This document shows, piece after piece, positions 17,841-25,934 of a DNA stretch of 64,000 nt. The position numbers and the translations under genes are program-made. Source of the DNA: Salibacteraceae bacterium (GTDB lineage: Bacteria > Bacteroidota > Bacteroidia > Flavobacteriales_G > Salibacteraceae). The notes under the pieces are model-generated. The model worked only from the letters and a program-made list of their open reading frames with translations, ran no database searches and was not told where the DNA came from. Location of the stretch: positions 172,693-236,692 of the forward strand of contig JAGYJZ010000004.1 of the NCBI GenBank assembly GCA_018401875.1, written 5' to 3'. The stretch's first letter is position 1, and each line of letters starts with the position of its first letter.

Positions 17841-19562
17841 GTGATAAATGCCATTTCATACCGCTTGGTAATTGCAGTATTTCTTCTGCAGTGCTTTAGT
17901 ACACCACTATTTGCGCAGAAGAACAAAGGCCTCACCGAAGATCAACACGTTCGATTGACCACGTTGTTTTTAGACGCTGAAAGAGCCCATGTGCTGGGTA
18001 ATTTAGAAGAAGCGACCAGGTTATTTCAAGAATGTTTGACCATTGATCCTGACAACGATGCGGTGTTTTTTAACATTGGGAAGATTCATCTGGAGATGGA
18101 AATGCTGCCTGAGGCTGAACGTAATTTTGAGAAAGCCACAGCATTGGATGGCTCAAATAAGTGGTATTGGCTAAGCTGGGCGCAGACCTTGATCGCGCAA
18201 GCAAAGTATTCAGAAGCATCGAAGATTTACGCGAAAATGACCGAGCGATATCCACAAGACCTGCAGTTGCAGATGGATTACGCGAGCACGATGCTGCAAG
18301 CCGGAAATGCGAAAAAGGCGCTGAAAGAATTCGATAAAATTGAGGCAAAAACGGGTCCTAGCCATGACATAGCCAGAAGAAAGTATCAGTATTACATCAA
18401 CGCAGGCAAATACGATGATGCGGCCAATGAAATTGAGAAACTACTCGGTGTTTACACTGGCGACAACCAGCTGTATGGTATGCTGGCAGAGCTCTACAAG
18501 GCACAAGGTAAAATTGAAAAGGCCATTTTGGTTTATGAAAAAGCCTATGCCGCAGAGCCTACCAATCCTTACATCCAATTATCCTTGGCCGAGTTTTATG
18601 ACCGGGCAGGCAAAAAAGATTCGTCTTACACGTTCTTAAAAAAGGCATACGAAAACCCAAACCTCGACATCGATACCAAAGTAAGTGTGCTTTTGAAGAT
18701 GTTTAATGAGGCCGAGCGGAACGAAAATGTGCGCAAACAAGCGCTTGAATTGTGTATTTCAGTGGTGAATACCCACCCTGAAGAAGCAAAAAGCTATTCG
18801 GTGTATGGCGACTATCTCAATTTAGATGGGCAGAGAAGCGCAGCGGTTGAGCAATACAGAAAAGCAGTAGCTATTGACCCATCTCGTTTTGCTATATGGA
18901 ACCAAATTTTGTTTATTGACGAAGAGTTGAATGATAATGTGGCCCTCATTGAGGACAGTGAAAAAGCCATGGAGTATTTTCCTGCGCAGCCAACGGTTTA
19001 TCTGTTCAACGGAATCGCACACAATCAGCAAAAACAATTTGAAGAAGCTGTAAAAAGCCTAAAAAGAGGCGCTGAACTCGTTATCGGAAACAACTTTTTG
19101 TCTGCTCAAATTCTGGCGAGTTTAGGCGATGCCTACCACGAATTAGAAAAAAATGCGTCATCAGATAGCGCTTATGATGCCTCGTTGAGCTACAATCCTG
19201 AAAATGCTTATGTATTGAACAACTACAGCTATTTTCTGTCATTGCGCGAAGAACGGTTGGAAATTGCCAAAGAGATGTCTGCCAAAGCCTTAGAAATGGA
19301 ACCGGCAAACCCCTCTTACCTCGACACCTACGGCTGGATATTGTTTAAGCTTAATGAGTTTGACTTGGCCGCACAGCATTTAGAGAGCGCTCTAGAACTC
19401 GGTGGAAATAATTCTGCGGAAGTGCATGAACATTATGGAGACGTGTTGTTTAAATTAGGGCGAACCGATGAAGCGGTAGAACATTGGAAACAAGCCGAAA
19501 CATTGGGAAGTGAAAATCCACGACTGCAAGAAAAGATTAATACCAAGACGCTCGTTGACTAA
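17841..19562 (+). CDS. Secreted/periplasmic TPR-repeat protein
   Basis: A 573-residue protein with an N-terminal signal peptide ending near LFAQ (about residue 25) followed by roughly 14 tetratricopeptide repeats over residues 35-560, for example AEAANAEPTNPYIQLSLAE-type helices and the last TPR unit ending near HWKQAETLG. TPR arrays mediate protein-protein contacts; by location it may scaffold envelope assembly with the DUF4292 lipoprotein and EnvC-like protein that follow. The start is GTG at 17841, five bases after the nucleotidyltransferase stop. This gene order is one seen in many Bacteroidota. The partner proteins are not known. Confidence 0.85.
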   Translation: MINAISYRLVIAVFLLQCFSTPLFAQKNKGLTEDQHVRLTTLFLDAERAHVLGNLEEATRLFQECLTIDPDNDAVFFNIGKIHLEMEMLPEAERNFEKATALDGSNKWYWLSWAQTLIAQAKYSEASKIYAKMTERYPQDLQLQMDYASTMLQAGNAKKALKEFDKIEAKTGPSHDIARRKYQYYINAGKYDDAANEIEKLLGVYTGDNQLYGMLAELYKAQGKIEKAILVYEKAYAAEPTNPYIQLSLAEFYDRAGKKDSSYTFLKKAYENPNLDIDTKVSVLLKMFNEAERNENVRKQALELCISVVNTHPEEAKSYSVYGDYLNLDGQRSAAVEQYRKAVAIDPSRFAIWNQILFIDEELNDNVALIEDSEKAMEYFPAQPTVYLFNGIAHNQQKQFEEAVKSLKRGAELVIGNNFLSAQILASLGDAYHELEKNASSDSAYDASLSYNPENAYVLNNYSYFLSLREERLEIAKEMSAKALEMEPANPSYLDTYGWILFKLNEFDLAAQHLESALELGGNNSAEVHEHYGDVLFKLGRTDEAVEHWKQAETLGSENPRLQEKINTKTLVD

Positions 19563-20388
19563 AAGCATAGCCTATATTTTCATTGCCACCGTGCTGCTGG
19601 GTTTTGCTTCGTGTAAGGGCAATAAAGAAACTTTGGCCGATAACAATGTTCCGAACAGGAAGACCGATGAGCTTTTGGCTTTGATGAGCGACAATGAAAT
19701 TAAATGCGACTGGCTGAGCATCAAGTATGATGTTGAATTGAAAACATCGAAAATTGACGACAGTTTCAAGATGTATGTGCGCATGAAACAAGACAGCGCG
19801 ATTTGGGTTTCTGCCACCTATTATGCGGTGGAAGTGGCGCGATTTTTATTCACGCCAGACAGCGTGAAGTTCATGGACAGGAAAAACAATCAATACTATA
19901 TTGGGAAGTATGATTACATCTCTGAGCGCTTTGAGGTAGAGGCTAACTTTAAAATGGTGCAGGCGTTGATCCTTGCAAATAGCATTGATATTCTGAACAT
20001 TGAATCAGAAGATGATAAGATCAAAAGCTCGAGGAACGATGGCAACTATTATTTGAGTGTGTTGAGAAAGGGACAACTTAGGCGTGCAATGCGCAGAGAC
20101 GAAGAGAAAAAAGACACAGATTTAGGAATCAGTGTGTGGGTAAAGCCAGACAATTTTAGGATTCACAAGACCGTCATTGCCGATTTTGATTCAGACAGAA
20201 GCATCACTGCAACCTTTGCTGAGTATGAAAAAACATGCAATTCGTATTTTCCTAAAAAGGTTTCTTACATCGCCATTTCAGCCAATGAACAAGCCGAGGT
20301 GAAAACATCGGCAATGAAAGTCACTCCGGATAAGAAAGTAAGCCTTTCCTTTACCATTCCGGAAAAATATGAACCACTGGTCCCTTAG
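19555..20388 (+). CDS. DUF4292-type lipoprotein
   Basis: A 277-residue protein with lipoprotein signal peptide ending in the lipobox-like segment GFASC (Cys near residue 20). The mature part has the beta-rich LolA/LolB-like pattern of DUF4292 (WLSIKYDVELKTSKIDDSF, then ISVWVKPDNFRI). The related fold handles lipids or lipoproteins, but function in this family is unproven. The frame can begin at a GTG at 19510, but that adds a basic stretch before the signal peptide; the TTG at 19555, overlapping the TPR stop by eight bases, is preferred. It overlaps the next gene by 20 bases. Confidence 0.82.
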   Translation: MTKSIAYIFIATVLLGFASCKGNKETLADNNVPNRKTDELLALMSDNEIKCDWLSIKYDVELKTSKIDDSFKMYVRMKQDSAIWVSATYYAVEVARFLFTPDSVKFMDRKNNQYYIGKYDYISERFEVEANFKMVQALILANSIDILNIESEDDKIKSSRNDGNYYLSVLRKGQLRRAMRRDEEKKDTDLGISVWVKPDNFRIHKTVIADFDSDRSITATFAEYEKTCNSYFPKKVSYIAISANEQAEVKTSAMKVTPDKKVSLSFTIPEKYEPLVP

Positions 20389-21568
20389 CATACTCCTCAT
20401 TCTAGTCTTTGCCTTTTCAGGCATGGGGCAGACCAGCGATGAGCTAAAGCGAAAACAACAAAAGCTGCGCGAAGACATCAGCTACAAGGAGAAACTGCTC
20501 AAACAGATCGAACAAGACAGCAAGAGCTCAACCACCAAAATAGTGCTGCTCAATAAAAAAATCACGCAGCGCGAAGAGTTAATCACCTCCATCAAGGACG
20601 AAATTCAATTGATTGATCAGAAAATCAAAGAAAATGAAGACTTGGTTGTGGCGCTTCAAAAAGACATAACGCAGCTCAAAGAGGAATACGCCAAAATGGT
20701 GGTTCAGGCGTATAAAACGCGCAACGCCAGCGGAAAAATCATGTACATTTTTGCCAGTGAAGACTTCGGTCAAGCGTTTAGACGACTGAAATACCTTCAG
20801 CAACTGAGTGATTACAGAAAGCGTCAGGCAGAGGCCATTATTTTGACGCAGAGTAGTTTAGAGCACAAGCGAATGGTTCTTGAAGAACAGCGGAAAGAAA
20901 AAAACGCGGTGCTGAACAGCCAAAACCAGGAGAAACTTACCCTCAACAGAGAGCGCCAAGAAAAAGAGAGCGAATTAAAAAAGCTCTCGACTAAAGAAGT
21001 TCAATACAAAAAGGAACTCGCAGCAGCAGAGAAAGCCGCAAATGAGTTGAAGAACCTGATCAAGAAAGCCATCGAGCGCGAAATTGCCGCACGAAACGAA
21101 GCAGCCGGAACCACGGGATCGACTTACAATCTAACGCCAGAAGCCCGAGAATTGGGAAATAATTTTGTGGCAAACAAGGGCAAGCTTCCGTGGCCAGTCG
21201 ATAAAGGAGAGATTACCGCTTACTTCGGAGAGCAGCCGCACGCCTTTTTAAAGGGCATTACGGTGAAGAATAACGGAGTTACCATTTCTACCACAGGCAA
21301 TAGCAGAGCACGCGCAGTGTTTGATGGCGAAGTGTCTAAGATCATCATCCTCCCTGGAGCGGGAAAAGTGGTGATGGTAAGGCACGGAGAGTACATTTCC
21401 ATTTATACCAACCTGAAAGAAACCTTCGTCAATACCGGAGACAAGGTAAAAACCAAGGAAGAGATTGGTGTGATTATTTCCGACAAAGGAAAAACAGAAT
21501 TCGAGTTCCAACTTTGGAAAGGCACAGACCTTTTGGATCCATCCTATTGGATATTCAAAGGAAGGTAA
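20369..21568 (+). CDS. EnvC-like murein hydrolase activator with degenerate LytM domain
   Basis: A 399-residue secreted protein: signal peptide (residues 1-20), a long coiled coil (about 22-250, dense in K/E/Q heptads) and a C-terminal LytM/M23 domain. The usual zinc ligands are missing: the HxxxD position reads GITVKNNGV and the HxH position reads FEFQLW, with glutamates and glutamine replacing histidines. This matches EnvC/NlpD-type activators, which stimulate cell-wall amidases at division sites and do not cleave. It is the last gene of the envelope operon. ATG start at 20369, overlapping the lipoprotein gene. Confidence 0.88.
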   Translation: MNHWSLSILLILVFAFSGMGQTSDELKRKQQKLREDISYKEKLLKQIEQDSKSSTTKIVLLNKKITQREELITSIKDEIQLIDQKIKENEDLVVALQKDITQLKEEYAKMVVQAYKTRNASGKIMYIFASEDFGQAFRRLKYLQQLSDYRKRQAEAIILTQSSLEHKRMVLEEQRKEKNAVLNSQNQEKLTLNRERQEKESELKKLSTKEVQYKKELAAAEKAANELKNLIKKAIEREIAARNEAAGTTGSTYNLTPEARELGNNFVANKGKLPWPVDKGEITAYFGEQPHAFLKGITVKNNGVTISTTGNSRARAVFDGEVSKIIILPGAGKVVMVRHGEYISIYTNLKETFVNTGDKVKTKEEIGVIISDKGKTEFEFQLWKGTDLLDPSYWIFKGR

Positions 21569-21571
21569 ACG

Positions 21572-21603
21572 AAAAAGCCCCCTTTCTTTAGAAAAGAGGG
21601 CTT
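21572..21603 (-). terminator. Intrinsic terminator for the bacilliredoxin transcript
   Basis: On the minus strand a stem pairing AAGCCC (21575-21580) with GGGCTT (21598-21603), extended by an inner CTTT/AAAG helix, runs into TTTTT at 21576-21572. No T-run follows on the plus strand, so it mainly serves the minus-strand gene, although the hairpin lies between two convergent genes and may also stop the EnvC transcript. Confidence 0.68.
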
Positions 21604-21625
21604 CAACAATTTATGTGGTTTATAC

Positions 21626-22039
21626 TTAGCAGTATTCGTCAAACGCTGCCTTGAGGTTTTCAGCGATCAATTCTGCCGGTCGGCCTTCAATGTGATGACG
21701 CTCGATAAAATGAACCAATTTTCCATCTTTCATTAAGCCGATTGACGGTGAAGAAGGAGGATACGGCAAGAAATATTTTCTCGCTTGTGCCACCGCTTCT
21801 TGATCAACACCAGCAAATACAGTAGCTAGCTGCGATGGTTTTTTGTCGTTTTCAATCGCCATGCGCACTGCAGGACGAGCATTCGCAGCAGCGCAACCAC
21901 ACACACTATTCACCATGATTAGAGCCGTGCCGCTCATATTGTTCATTAAATTATCTACTGCGTCAGCAGTTAAAAGCTCATCAAATCCCACTTCAGTGAG
22001 TTCTGATTTCATTGGAGCTACTATTTCTTCAGGATACAT
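21626..22039 (-). CDS. BrxA/BrxB family bacilliredoxin
   Basis: Thioredoxin-fold protein with the CxC active site Cys47-Gly-Cys49 in NSVCGCAAANARPA, typical of the YphP/BrxA-BrxB family that removes bacillithiol from S-thiolated proteins. In Bacteroidota, where bacillithiol is documented for some members, the family is presumed to do the same or a related disulfide reduction. Length 137 residues is normal. The N-terminal YPEEIVAPMKSEL and C-terminal HHIEGRPAELIAENLKAAF blocks are family hallmarks. ATG at 22039. It is convergent with the envelope operon. Confidence 0.92.
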   Translation of the reverse strand: MYPEEIVAPMKSELTEVGFDELLTADAVDNLMNNMSGTALIMVNSVCGCAAANARPAVRMAIENDKKPSQLATVFAGVDQEAVAQARKYFLPYPPSSPSIGLMKDGKLVHFIERHHIEGRPAELIAENLKAAFDEYC

Positions 22040-22104
22040 ATTACTTTATTTTGATTCAAAATTAACAACTTGTCCATCAAACGGTTCAACGGATTAACAA
22101 TTGC

Positions 22105-22557
22105 TCAGCTATTTCTGCGCATTTGAAAGAATCGTTGGATGATTTCTGCACATTCGCTGGCCATTATTCCAGACTCAACTTCGGTCTTAGGATGCGTCAT
22201 GCGAGGGTTGATGCTGTGAAAACCGCGCTTTTCATCGCGAGCCCCAAATACAATCTTACCTATCTGCGACCAGTACAACGCTCCAGCGCACATTCCACAG
22301 GGTTCTAAGGTCACGTACAACGTACACTTGTTCAGGTATTTGCCTCCAAGATGATTGGCGGCTGAAGTAATGGCTTGCATCTCAGCATGAGCGGTTACAT
22401 CATTCAGTTGCTCCGTTAAATTGTGTGCCCGAGCGATGATTTTTCCTCTTGAAACGACCACCGCACCCACGGGCACTTCTCCTTTTTCGAACGCCAACTC
22501 TGCTTCTTGATAGGCCATTTTCATGAAGTATTCATCACTCAGTGCATTGATTTCCAT
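22105..22557 (-). CDS. tadA: tRNA-specific adenosine deaminase
   Basis: Deaminates A34 to inosine in tRNA-Arg(ACG). The 150-residue product contains the cytidine-deaminase-fold zinc site: His57-Ala-Glu59 in VTAHAEMQA and Cys87/Cys90 in EPCGMCAGAL, plus the N-terminal block AFEKGEVPVGAVVV. The FGARDEKRG segment also fits TadA. It is transcribed before the bacilliredoxin on the same strand with a 65-base spacer. A guanine deaminase-type enzyme is a less likely alternative because the tRNA-binding region is conserved. Confidence 0.94.
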   Translation of the reverse strand: MEINALSDEYFMKMAYQEAELAFEKGEVPVGAVVVSRGKIIARAHNLTEQLNDVTAHAEMQAITSAANHLGGKYLNKCTLYVTLEPCGMCAGALYWSQIGKIVFGARDEKRGFHSINPRMTHPKTEVESGIMASECAEIIQRFFQMRRNS

Positions 22558-22597
22558 GGTACAATTAGGGTTTAGTAGGATTGAATGAGTATTTGGT

Positions 22598-22629
22598 TTT
22601 GGTGTGTATTAGATTATCAGGTAGATTTG
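22598..22629 (+). promoter_or_regulatory. Bacteroidota promoter for the type-A CTD adhesin
   Basis: The best promoter in the window: a TTTG at 22598-22601 (-33 element), exactly 20 bases, then TAGATTTG at 22622-22629 (-7 element TAnnTTTG). The preferred ATG at 22654 begins 25 bases downstream. This placement also argues against the earlier candidate start at 22585. Confidence 0.62.
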
Positions 22630-22653
22630 CGAGTTTACGTTAAAATCCTAACT

Positions 22654-24189
22654 ATGGCTAGAATATATACTCTAATTATTGCTTTACTTATTGGCGCTAC
22701 TTCCTTTGCTCAACTATCGGTAACCGTTGAAAACTCCGAGATATGTGCGGGAGATACCACATGGTTACAAGCGAGCGGAATGACGCTCTATGGATGGAGT
22801 GATTCCACAAAATTGGATGCAGTTACAGGCGATTCGGTAAACTTTTCGACTACAACGCCAGGTATTTATTCCATTACGGTCCTTGGTTACACTATTTTTC
22901 CCGTTGATACCGATACGGTTTCTGTAACAATTACAGTAAACGCACTTCCATCTGCTGCAATTTCTTCGAGCGCAGGGGGCGTTATCTGCGAAGGTTCAAG
23001 CACCGAACTTGCGGCAGTTTCCGGATTGAGTTCTTACCTGTGGACACCCGCTGCATCGTTGAGTAACGACTCTACGGATACGGTATTTGCTTCACCAACC
23101 CAATTGACAACTTACCACTTGATGGTAACCGACAGCAATGGATGTATGGCTTCTGACAGCATTACAATAGATGTGTTGGCAGCACCATCAGTGAGTATTT
23201 TGAGCTCTGCTGCTGCCTCAGGTAATTCTATTTGCCAAGGAAACAGTGCTACACTAACAGCGGCTGCTCCCACAGCGGCTTCGTATGAATGGTCGCCCGT
23301 TGGTTCATTAAACGATCCGTTTGCGGCAGTCGTTACCGCTTCGCCCATCTCATCAACCAATTATACACTTCAAGTGATAGACTCAAACGGATGCTCGGCT
23401 TCTGCTACCTATCAATTGGGTGTGAGCACTACTATTCCGTTTATTACAGTTGAGCGCGAAGACAGTATTATTTGCTTTGGTGATACGGTAGATATTGAGC
23501 TAATAACTTCTGCAACACTGATTAACTGGACTCCGAGCAATACAGTAGACAATCCAACAGCAAAAATTGTGAGGGTTTTCCCAACGGTTACAACCACCTA
23601 CACCGTTGATGTGAATAGGCAAGGATGTGAATCTTCGGTTGATATTCTTGTTGAAGTGCTCGAATTACCATCCATCAATGCCACGCAATCATCGAATGGA
23701 GCGCCCATTTGTTTGGATGAGACCGATTTCATTACCGTTAATTGTCCAGCGTGCATTTCGTATACGTGGCAATTTCCGAACTCTTCATTGACAACTACAC
23801 GCGACACATTAACCGTTTCTCCAACCGTTGTTGGTCCAAACGTCATTGCCATTAGAGGGGTGAATGCCAATGGATGCGAAGCTTCTGAAACCATTACAGT
23901 AAACGTTGATGATTGCTTCGTTGGCGATCCATTTCCACCACTCAGCATCGCGCCTGTAGAGGAACCTTCGTTAGAGATCATTACACGGTCAAACGAATTT
24001 GAGTTTGTTGGCAACGCAGTGGTTGAATCGTTAGAGATTTACAACCTGTTGGGCGAAAAGATTTACGCATTAAGCGCCAATCAAAGCACCTCTGTGAAAT
24101 TCCCAACCGAGGGGCTTTCAGCCGGAGTTTACATCGCTTCCCTCACCATGAATGGCCAAGTGATGGTTGAAAAGGTGTACGTTCAATAA
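22654..24189 (+). CDS. T9SS-secreted Ig/PKD-like surface protein, type A sorting domain
   Basis: A 511-residue cargo of type IX secretion. The signal peptide (ARIYTLIIALLIGATSFAQ) is followed by several Ig/PKD-like domains of about 80 residues, each starting with a cysteine-containing CAGDT/CEGSS/CQGNS strand and ending in DSNGC. The last 75 residues form a type A C-terminal sorting domain (LEIYNLLGEKIYAL, then GLSAGVYIASL and a basic end). No catalytic domain is visible, so adhesion or surface-layer function is likely. The longer frame from 22585 starts upstream of the promoter and is rejected. Monocistronic: its own promoter and a strong terminator bracket it. Confidence 0.87.
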   Translation: MARIYTLIIALLIGATSFAQLSVTVENSEICAGDTTWLQASGMTLYGWSDSTKLDAVTGDSVNFSTTTPGIYSITVLGYTIFPVDTDTVSVTITVNALPSAAISSSAGGVICEGSSTELAAVSGLSSYLWTPAASLSNDSTDTVFASPTQLTTYHLMVTDSNGCMASDSITIDVLAAPSVSILSSAAASGNSICQGNSATLTAAAPTAASYEWSPVGSLNDPFAAVVTASPISSTNYTLQVIDSNGCSASATYQLGVSTTIPFITVEREDSIICFGDTVDIELITSATLINWTPSNTVDNPTAKIVRVFPTVTTTYTVDVNRQGCESSVDILVEVLELPSINATQSSNGAPICLDETDFITVNCPACISYTWQFPNSSLTTTRDTLTVSPTVVGPNVIAIRGVNANGCEASETITVNVDDCFVGDPFPPLSIAPVEEPSLEIITRSNEFEFVGNAVVESLEIYNLLGEKIYALSANQSTSVKFPTEGLSAGVYIASLTMNGQVMVEKVYVQ

Positions 24190-24212
24190 CACATTAAAAC
24201 AAGCAACATGGT

Positions 24213-24246
24213 AAAGCCCTGCGCCTCCAGCGTGGGGCTTTTTTGT
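24213..24246 (+). terminator. Rho-independent terminator after the T9SS adhesin
   Basis: A hairpin with AAGCCCTGCGC (24214-24224) pairing with GCGTGGGGCTT (24230-24240), a five-base loop and a following TTTTTT run. It separates the conserved core from the accessory island that begins just downstream. Confidence 0.88.
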
Positions 24247-24449
24247 TTATTGGCTTGGAAAACAGGCACTGAACAGGTTCAGCAGTGTAAATAAAACGGG
24301 CGAAATTGGAGGATAAATGATATGTTTATCAATGGTAATTGAAGTTGGGTGGCATGCTGAAAAGCTGACCGCACTAATAGCACATTTGGTTTTTGCCAAC
24401 GCTCGACCGAAATGAATGAGAAACGAACGAATTGAAATAAAGAAAACAA

Positions 24450-25934
24450 ATGTTTGAACAGACTTTTAAAAATATAGACGACATACTTCACAAAGATGCG
24501 GGTTGCGGAAGTGAATTGGATTATGTCGAACAGACCTCTTGGGTATTATTCCTGAAATACTTAGACGACTTGGAACGTGACCGTGCCACTTCTGCCGAAC
24601 TCACAGGAAAAAGCTATACACCCATTATTGACCAGGAATATCAATGGAGTGTTTGGGCTGCTCCCAAAATAAAAAGGGCGGGTACTGAGCGTGTCGAAGT
24701 GGACCACAATGCCCTGACAGGTGATGACCTTTTGGACTTTGTAAACGGTAAACTTTTCCCCTACCTCAAAAAATTCAAACTGTCTGCCGAGAATGCCGAC
24801 ACCATTGAATACAAGATTGGCGAGATTTTCAGTGAACTAAAAAACCGTATACAAAGCGGCTACAATTTGCGAGAAGTGATTAATCGTATTGACGAATTGC
24901 GTTTTCGTACTCATGCAGAGAAGCACGAAATGAGCCATCTGTATGAAGACAAAATCAAAAATATGGGCAATGCAGGGCGAAACGGTGGCGAATACTACAC
25001 GCCCCGACCGCTCATTACGACCATTGTAAAAGTGGTTGACCCAAAAATTGGCGACAAAATTTATGACGGTGCGGTGGGTTCAGCGGGTTTCTTGTGCGAA
25101 GCATTCGACTATCTGAAATCAGGCCCTTCGACAAGCTCAGGGTCCGGCCTTTCTACCAAAGAATGGGAGACTTTGCAAAAACGCACCTTTTACGGCAAAG
25201 AGAAAAAATCATTGGCGTATATCATTGGCATTATGAATATGATTTTGCACGGTGTGGAAGCTCCCAACATCATACACACCAACACGCTTGCTGAAAACCT
25301 TGCCGACATACAGGAAAAAGACCGTTATGATGTGGTGCTTGCCAATCCGCCTTTTGGTGGAAAGGAACGTGCCGAAGTGCAACAAAACTTCCCGATTAAA
25401 ACAGGCGAAACCGCTTCCCTCTTTTTGCAGCACTTCATTAAAATATTGAAAGCAGGTGGCAAGGCAGGTGTAGTTATAAAAAACACTTTTTTGAGCAATA
25501 CCGACAATGCCACCGTAGCCATACGCAAAACCTTGTTAGAAAACTGCAACCTGCACACCGTGTTGGATTTGCCCGGTGGCACCTTTACCGGTGCAGGGGT
25601 AAAAACCGTGGTGCTGTTTTTTGAAAAAGGCAAAGCCACACAAAAGGTTTGGTTTTACCAATTGAACCTCGACCGCAATTTGGGCAAGACCAACCCACTC
25701 AATGAAAACGACTTGACAGAATTTGTAGAACTACAAAAAACATTTGCCGATAGCGAAAACTCTTGGACGGTAAATGTAAAAGACATTGACCAAAGCACTT
25801 TTGATTTGAGCGTAAAAAACCCGAACAAAAAAGAAGAAGTAACGCTACGCCAGCCGCAAGCCATTTTGGAAGAAATCAAAGCATTGGACGAAGAAAGTGC
25901 CGAAATCCTTAACTCAATTTTGGAACTGATATGA
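24450..25934 (+). CDS. hsdM: Type I restriction-modification methyltransferase subunit HsdM
   Basis: Adenine-N6 methyltransferase and core subunit of a type I RM complex. The 494-residue product has the N-terminal HsdM helical domain, the SAM-binding region GGEYYTPRPLI followed by a GAVGSAGFL motif I variant, and catalytic NPPF at about residue 299 in DVVLANPPFGG. Two palindromic repeat copies lie inside the gene: one at 24684-24700 encodes part of GTERVEV (residue 79 onward), the other at 25124-25142 encodes GPSTSSGSG (residue 225 onward). Both are in frame and apparently tolerated. The stop overlaps the hsdS start by four bases. ATG start. Confidence 0.95.
   Translation: MFEQTFKNIDDILHKDAGCGSELDYVEQTSWVLFLKYLDDLERDRATSAELTGKSYTPIIDQEYQWSVWAAPKIKRAGTERVEVDHNALTGDDLLDFVNGKLFPYLKKFKLSAENADTIEYKIGEIFSELKNRIQSGYNLREVINRIDELRFRTHAEKHEMSHLYEDKIKNMGNAGRNGGEYYTPRPLITTIVKVVDPKIGDKIYDGAVGSAGFLCEAFDYLKSGPSTSSGSGLSTKEWETLQKRTFYGKEKKSLAYIIGIMNMILHGVEAPNIIHTNTLAENLADIQEKDRYDVVLANPPFGGKERAEVQQNFPIKTGETASLFLQHFIKILKAGGKAGVVIKNTFLSNTDNATVAIRKTLLENCNLHTVLDLPGGTFTGAGVKTVVLFFEKGKATQKVWFYQLNLDRNLGKTNPLNENDLTEFVELQKTFADSENSWTVNVKDIDQSTFDLSVKNPNKKEEVTLRQPQAILEEIKALDEESAEILNSILELI
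24684..24700 (+). repeat. Intragenic palindromic repeat, family A, copy 1
   Basis: ACTGAGCGTGTCGAAGT is a diverged reverse-orientation copy of the 19-bp palindrome CCCTTCGACAAGCTCAGGG found at 25124. It falls within hsdM codons 79-84 and keeps the reading frame. Confidence 0.6.
25124..25142 (+). repeat. Intragenic palindromic repeat, family A, copy 2
   Basis: CCCTTCGACAAGCTCAGGG, an imperfect palindrome (CCCT-GAG-C pairs with G-CTC-AGGG). It encodes the low-complexity peptide PSTSSGSG inside hsdM, where homologues are expected to have a shorter loop before KEWETLQKRTFYG. Confidence 0.75.

Noticed and set aside
22585..22653. Earlier start of the type A CTD adhesin
   Set aside because: The promoter boxes (22598-22629) fall inside this extension, and the signal peptide begins at 22654.
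24250..24449. Attachment site or island boundary repeat before hsdM
   Set aside because: A GCCAACGCT string near 24399 recurs near 30622 in similar AT/GC context, but it is only nine bases; no integrase, tRNA or longer direct repeat was found.
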